Positions 5,899-7,211 of a stretch of DNA of 7,211 nucleotides are shown here, piece after piece. Position numbers and translations under genes: made by a program. Origin of the DNA: Chthoniobacterales bacterium (GTDB taxonomy: Bacteria > Verrucomicrobiota > Verrucomicrobiia > Chthoniobacterales > UBA10450); the NCBI GenBank assembly GCA_013695905.1, contig JACCZQ010000336.1, positions 1 through 7,211 of the forward strand, read 5' to 3'. The notes under the pieces are model-generated. The model searched no databases and was not told where the DNA came from. It saw nothing but the letters and a program-made list of their open reading frames with translations. Position 1 is the first letter of the stretch, and each line of letters begins with the position of its first letter.

Positions 5899-6651
5899 TT
5901 ACGGTGCGCCCGGCGGAGGAGCAGCGCCTTGGCCATCAGCCGGGGCAGGCTCCGGCAGATTGTCGTCGTCGGCGATCGCTTTCAATTCATCTTCGCGATA
6001 AAGCGCGGTGCGACCGGCTAATTCCTTGCGCAATGCAGCCACGCCCTCAGGCGCCACAGGACCACTGGTGTTCCCCCAGGCCTGCCGGATGTAGGTGAGC
6101 ACATCGGCGATGCGCTGGTCGTTCAGGGTCTTCTCCCACGGCTGCATCACGGCGGAGCCGTACTGCACACCTTTGGCAGTGTGCGGACCTTCAAACCCCT
6201 TCAAGAGAATCATGCCCAGCCGGCGCGTGCCGCTGTTTACCCACTCCGAGCCGGCGAGCGGCGGGTATTGTCCTGCGACACCGGTGCCGTTCGCCTGGTG
6301 GCAGGTGGCGCAGTTTGCGGAGTAAACCTTCTGGCCGCGTTCCACTGGACCGGCAACCCCTTGAGGTTGCTCCGGACCCGGCCCGTCTTTCTTCGCGCCG
6401 GCTCCGGCGTCGGTGGACCAGTCCAGCCCGTCGCCGGTGAAGTTCCCCGCGTAGCGCCCGAGATAGGCGCCGCCGAAAAACACCGCCAGGCCGTAAATGG
6501 CGATCAACCAAATCGAGAGCGGTTCCAAGCCGGCACGCGGTTCGTGTTTCTCCCGCTGAATGGCGGCGTGCACCTGCTGCACGTCTTTAGTTTCGCCGTA
6601 ATCCATTCCCTGGCGGCGACGCGGTTCCGGCGTGGGCGTTCCTTCGTTCAT
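5899..6651 (-). CDS. membrane-anchored monoheme class I cytochrome c (CcoP-like position)
   Basis: This 250-residue protein has a hydrophilic N-terminus, one membrane helix at about 45-64, a Gly/Pro-rich linker, and a class I cytochrome c domain. Heme attaches at C114-A-T-C117-H118, and M169 (in SAVMQPW) is the likely sixth ligand. The C-terminus (about 231-250) is a Pro/Ala tail. The anchor places the heme domain outside the cytoplasmic membrane, where it should carry electrons to or within the oxidase encoded upstream. Canonical CcoP is a diheme protein; this one has a single CxxCH, so it would replace rather than match CcoP. The start was chosen because its ATG overlaps the upstream stop (ATGA at 6648-6651). 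The frame is open further upstream to an ATG-like codon at 6807, but that would overlap ccoO and adds sequence without family character. Noncoding DNA with hairpins follows the stop, so it is probably the last gene of its operon. Confidence 0.9.
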   Translation of the reverse strand: MNEGTPTPEPRRRQGMDYGETKDVQQVHAAIQREKHEPRAGLEPLSIWLIAIYGLAVFFGGAYLGRYAGNFTGDGLDWSTDAGAGAKKDGPGPEQPQGVAGPVERGQKVYSANCATCHQANGTGVAGQYPPLAGSEWVNSGTRRLGMILLKGFEGPHTAKGVQYGSAVMQPWEKTLNDQRIADVLTYIRQAWGNTSGPVAPEGVAALRKELAGRTALYREDELKAIADDDNLPEPAPADGQGAAPPPGAP

Positions 6652-7211
6652 TGCCCTGCCCCCGTGCCCGCAGCCGGAGCTGCACCTGCCACTGGTGCGG
6701 CGGGCGCTGCACCCGGTGGTTTCACTTCGTTCAAGGGATGCGATTGATCCAGCGACATAAGATACGCCACAAGATCCTTCGCATCCTGCGTCGGCACAAT
6801 CTCCCAACCCGGAGGCGGTCCGCCGCCGCCGGCAAAGCGGACGGCATCAGCCGACGGTGCCGAGCCGATGCGCTGCTTCTTATAAAGGTAGCGGAAGGAA
6901 GGCATCGTCGAGTTCAAGCTGATGCTGCGCGGATCGTAGAGATGGCGGTGATGCCAGGCGGCGGAATACTGGAGCGGCTCCTCCAGGTTCGGTGCGCCTG
7001 CTGCTGCGGGGGGCGCCATCGGTGCGGTCGCGACGGCAGTTTCAGCGCGCGTCGCGGGCGCGGGAGAAGGAGCGCCCTGCCCGGCCGCGATCTGCTCTGC
7101 AGGCGTGCCGGCTGGAGTCGGCGGGGTGGTGTTCTCGCGCTCGCCCGGTTTCGGATCTGCTGCGGGTGAAGAGGCAACGGCGGGGCTCGCGGCAGGTGCT
7201 GCACCTCCTGG
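6648..7211 (-). CDS. ccoO: cbb3-type cytochrome c oxidase subunit II (CcoO-like), C-terminal part, runs off the window edge
   Basis: The frame is open to the window edge, so only the last 187 residues are visible and the start lies outside. Visible residues 82-103 contain Y-S-A-A-W-H-H-R-H-L-Y-D-P-R-S followed by S-T-M-P. This is the C-terminal CcoO signature, in which the Met (visible residue 103) is the expected axial heme ligand. The CxxCH heme motif is not in the visible part and should lie upstream. CcoO is the membrane-anchored monoheme cytochrome of cbb3 oxidase and passes electrons to CcoN. Two things are odd. Visible residues 1-75 are an Ala/Pro-rich low-complexity stretch directly before the signature, where family members usually have a short Gly-Pro-Asp-Leu region. 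A second Ala/Pro/Gly-rich tail ends the protein. The stop overlaps the next start as ATGA. Identity rests on the motif block; a CcoN-CcoO fusion cannot be excluded. Confidence 0.75.
   Translation of the reverse strand, partial: PGGAAPAASPAVASSPAADPKPGERENTTPPTPAGTPAEQIAAGQGAPSPAPATRAETAVATAPMAPPAAAGAPNLEEPLQYSAAWHHRHLYDPRSISLNSTMPSFRYLYKKQRIGSAPSADAVRFAGGGGPPPGWEIVPTQDAKDLVAYLMSLDQSHPLNEVKPPGAAPAAPVAGAAPAAGTGAGQ

Noticed and set aside
5669..6021. Plus-strand frames across the 5700-5898 intergenic region
   Set aside because: They cross the hairpin element and run antisense to two real genes; products are low-complexity and Arg/Gly/Ser-rich.
6652..6807. Upstream extension of the cytochrome c gene by 52 codons
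   Set aside because: It would lie fully inside ccoO, while the ATG at 6651 gives the ATGA coupling and a family-like N-terminus.

Overview
The window is a compact respiratory gene block. Every gene I can support lies on the minus strand, so transcription runs from high to low coordinates. Base composition is GC-rich throughout. The protein types resemble those I associate with Verrucomicrobiota (Chthoniobacter/Spartobacteria-like or Opitutus-like soil bacteria), with Planctomycetota or Acidobacteriota as alternatives. They are a CcoO-like protein followed by a single-heme anchored cytochrome c, a thioredoxin-reductase-like flavoprotein with an FFCKDCDG motif, and an A-type oxidase subunit I with the 'IPSVIIL' helix. 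This assignment comes from remembered protein style, not from a search.

Region 7211-5899 is the 3' end of a cbb3-type (C-family) oxidase operon: the C-terminal part of a CcoO-like subunit, running off the window edge, and a membrane-anchored monoheme cytochrome c. The two genes are joined by an ATGA stop/start overlap. A noncoding stretch (5898-5700) follows, with two GC-rich hairpins and a T7 tract, probably where this transcript ends. Next is a stand-alone FAD/NAD(P) oxidoreductase of the thioredoxin-reductase fold (5699-4704).

After a 105-base gap comes the main operon, an aa3-type cytochrome c oxidase with genes in the order subunit I (ctaD), III (ctaE), IV (ctaF), a two-helix 69-residue protein, an 85-residue protein with a signal peptide and a CxxC motif, and finally subunit II (ctaC). 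Spacing is extremely tight from ctaE to ctaC: 2 bases, 0 bases, a 4-base overlap and an 8-base overlap. Good Shine-Dalgarno sites are almost absent, so translation is probably coupled. The last 72 bases hold no clear terminator, so the operon may continue beyond the window.

Together the genes describe a cell with two heme-copper oxidases encoded side by side. The cytochrome c proteins deliver electrons to the CuA site of CtaC, then to heme a and the heme a3/CuB centre of CtaD. CtaE and CtaF stabilise the complex. The two small unnamed proteins are good candidates for lineage-specific subunits or assembly factors.

The most interesting points are: CtaD lacks the K-channel lysine (Ile387 in a gap-free local alignment) while keeping the D-channel residues; CtaE carries a soluble insert of about 100 residues; the CxxC membrane protein sits directly before the CuA subunit; and the flavoprotein has Cys where the FAD-binding Asp normally sits. 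I saw no mobile element, CRISPR array, tRNA or rRNA.
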